From NCBI RefSeq assembly GCF_035083965.1, contig NC_089735.1, positions 4,862,001-4,926,000 on the forward strand: a stretch of DNA of 64,000 bases, written 5' to 3'. Positions 62,660 to 64,000 of the stretch are shown here, piece after piece (within the stretch, counting starts at the first letter, position 1; each line of letters opens with the position of its first letter). Below the pieces are notes generated by a model. That model did not search any database, was not told the DNA's origin, and saw only the letters and a list, made by a program, of their open reading frames with translations. A program made the position numbers and the translations under genes. The DNA comes from Branchiostoma lanceolatum. Taxonomy: Eukaryota > Chordata > Leptocardii > Amphioxiformes > Branchiostomatidae.

Positions 62660-64000
62660 CTGTATGAACACAAACAGAGCGGGGACTGGTTAAACAGTGG
62701 ACCATTGGAGGGTAGAGTCACTTGCCAGGTCAGCTGTAAGTTGTCCTTGGCAAAGGATGATGTCACAGTAAATATGTACTACATCCTATCTTAGCAGAAG
62801 GGCTGAAATGGTTTGTTTGTTATGATGCTCTACAAAGCATGTAATTATCTTCTCTTCTTCCTTCCAGGCAGTGCCCTTGATAAGAGAGCAAATCCCAAAA
62901 GGTGTTGCTATTGGCAACATGTAAATAATCCTTTATAAACATGAATCACCAATATGGCAAAACATCTTAAGCCATTTTCTCCAGTCAAATCTAATTTTCC
63001 AAGTCTGGAAGGCATCAAGTGTTATATAACAGCAATGAGAGTGCTATCGAAGTGAAATCATGGTGCTGCAAGAGATATTGTGAAATAAAACAGGTGTTGA
63101 AACAGGTTCAAGTGATATAGATGGTATCCAGCTTGCTCTGTCGCATCACTTATGAACACAAATGGCATGAAAGCGCTTTGTGTACCATGTCTAAGGTTGG
63201 GATCTTTCAAGACATTCATCCAGTAGTACTGTGTTGCCAAAACTCACCAGCTGAAAGATTCACTTTTTAACTTAATGACCACACTCACTGCCTTGTGACT
63301 TTTAATTTTTTCCACCCACAGAGGAAGCACTAGAGTACTGACGCAACGGTACCCACGTCACACTGATCATGTGATCTCTGACACATTTCCTCCCTAGATC
63401 ATGACGCATGAATACATACAATCCCAATGGAAACCCCATTATGTGGGAGTAACACTAACAGGCAAACCTTCTGTGCAGGCACAAGAACCATCTACTGCAG
63501 AACATTTGTTCTGACTTTTGGTATTGTGATGAAGATTGTACTTGAAAGTAGGCACATCATTGTATGTGAAATCCATGAGAGGGTACATACAAGGTACCCT
63601 TCAAATTTATAGTACGACAATTTTTCCACCCAATAGGTCTTCTTCTTCATGAAGAGACAACTCTCATCGTGGAAAGTATGGGCTTAGTGTGACTGAAATA
63701 GTCGAGAGGAGTTGGAGTGCTGGCTTGTTGAAGGTATGAAGGACCATTTAGAGTCACAGACAACCAGACACCTTCCTACCAACCAACCAACATTTCCAAA
63801 GTAGAAATATGTTCATGTTCAACATCATGCACACAAGAGATCAGCTGTTCAAATCATCTGTCACAAAGCTTAACACAACAACACTTCATCAGTCAATTTA
63901 TGATTCAGATAAATTCCCTCCGGAAACGGTGCATTTCCAGAAGCACGTAATTTGCTGTTGCTTACGTGGGAACGTGGAAAGTCATACGTCCCTACCTCGT
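62660..64000. other. ZMIZ intron running to the window edge
   Basis: No minus-strand exon matching the ZMIZ N terminus was found up to 64000. At the last bases the minus strand reads ACGAG|GTAGGG, which could be the donor of the next upstream exon; its single-base phase fits the exon at 62659. Too little is visible to call it. Confidence 0.4.

Overview
This is a eukaryotic, intron-rich window. It most probably comes from a cephalochordate (amphioxus, Branchiostoma). The evidence is chordate orthologues (SHFL/C19orf66, LARP7, ZMIZ) closer to vertebrate than to insect proteins, short GT-AG introns, and a dense, polymorphic load of MITE/foldback elements, tRNA-derived SINEs and LINE or Penelope fragments. 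No rRNA, functional tRNA, CRISPR array or prokaryotic signal was seen. Exon models were built by hand from splice signals, reading phase and remembered protein families. All junctions of the five gene models keep frame, but none was checked against transcripts.

Layout. (1) 592-5657, minus: a seven-exon homologue of the host antiviral factor Shiftless (SHFL), 260 aa, with one apparent GC-AG intron. (2) 5.7-13.1 kb: intergenic and repeat-rich, including a SINE split by an odd CG-rich 1.3 kb insertion and one weak membrane-protein ORF. (3) 13866-20373, minus: a 240-aa protein made almost only of ankyrin repeats, one repeat per exon. (4) 23291-30563, minus: LARP7, 11 coding exons, 710 aa, with the La motif, RRM1, a lysine-rich linker and the C-terminal xRRM. 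(5) 32428-37938, plus: an ankyrin-repeat DHHC palmitoyltransferase, 9 exons, 591 aa, containing what looks like a textbook U12-type AT-AC intron. (6) 44191-62659 and beyond the right edge, minus: a ZMIZ1/2 orthologue, 18 coding exons in view, 990 aa, lacking only its N-terminal part.

The genes have no shared pathway. SHFL acts on translating RNA, LARP7 on 7SK snRNA, the DHHC enzyme on membrane proteins, and ZMIZ as a SUMO-ligase-type transcriptional coregulator. LARP7 and the DHHC gene are divergent, about 1.9 kb apart, and may share a promoter region with an ETS-type site. The DHHC gene and ZMIZ converge.

Mobile DNA is the other main content. It includes at least three tRNA-like SINE families, a foldback group ending TAG...CTA with 8-9 bp target duplications, several other MITE families, an RTE-type and two CR1/L2-like LINE fragments, and a Penelope-like remnant with a GIY-YIG coding piece lying between inverted arms.
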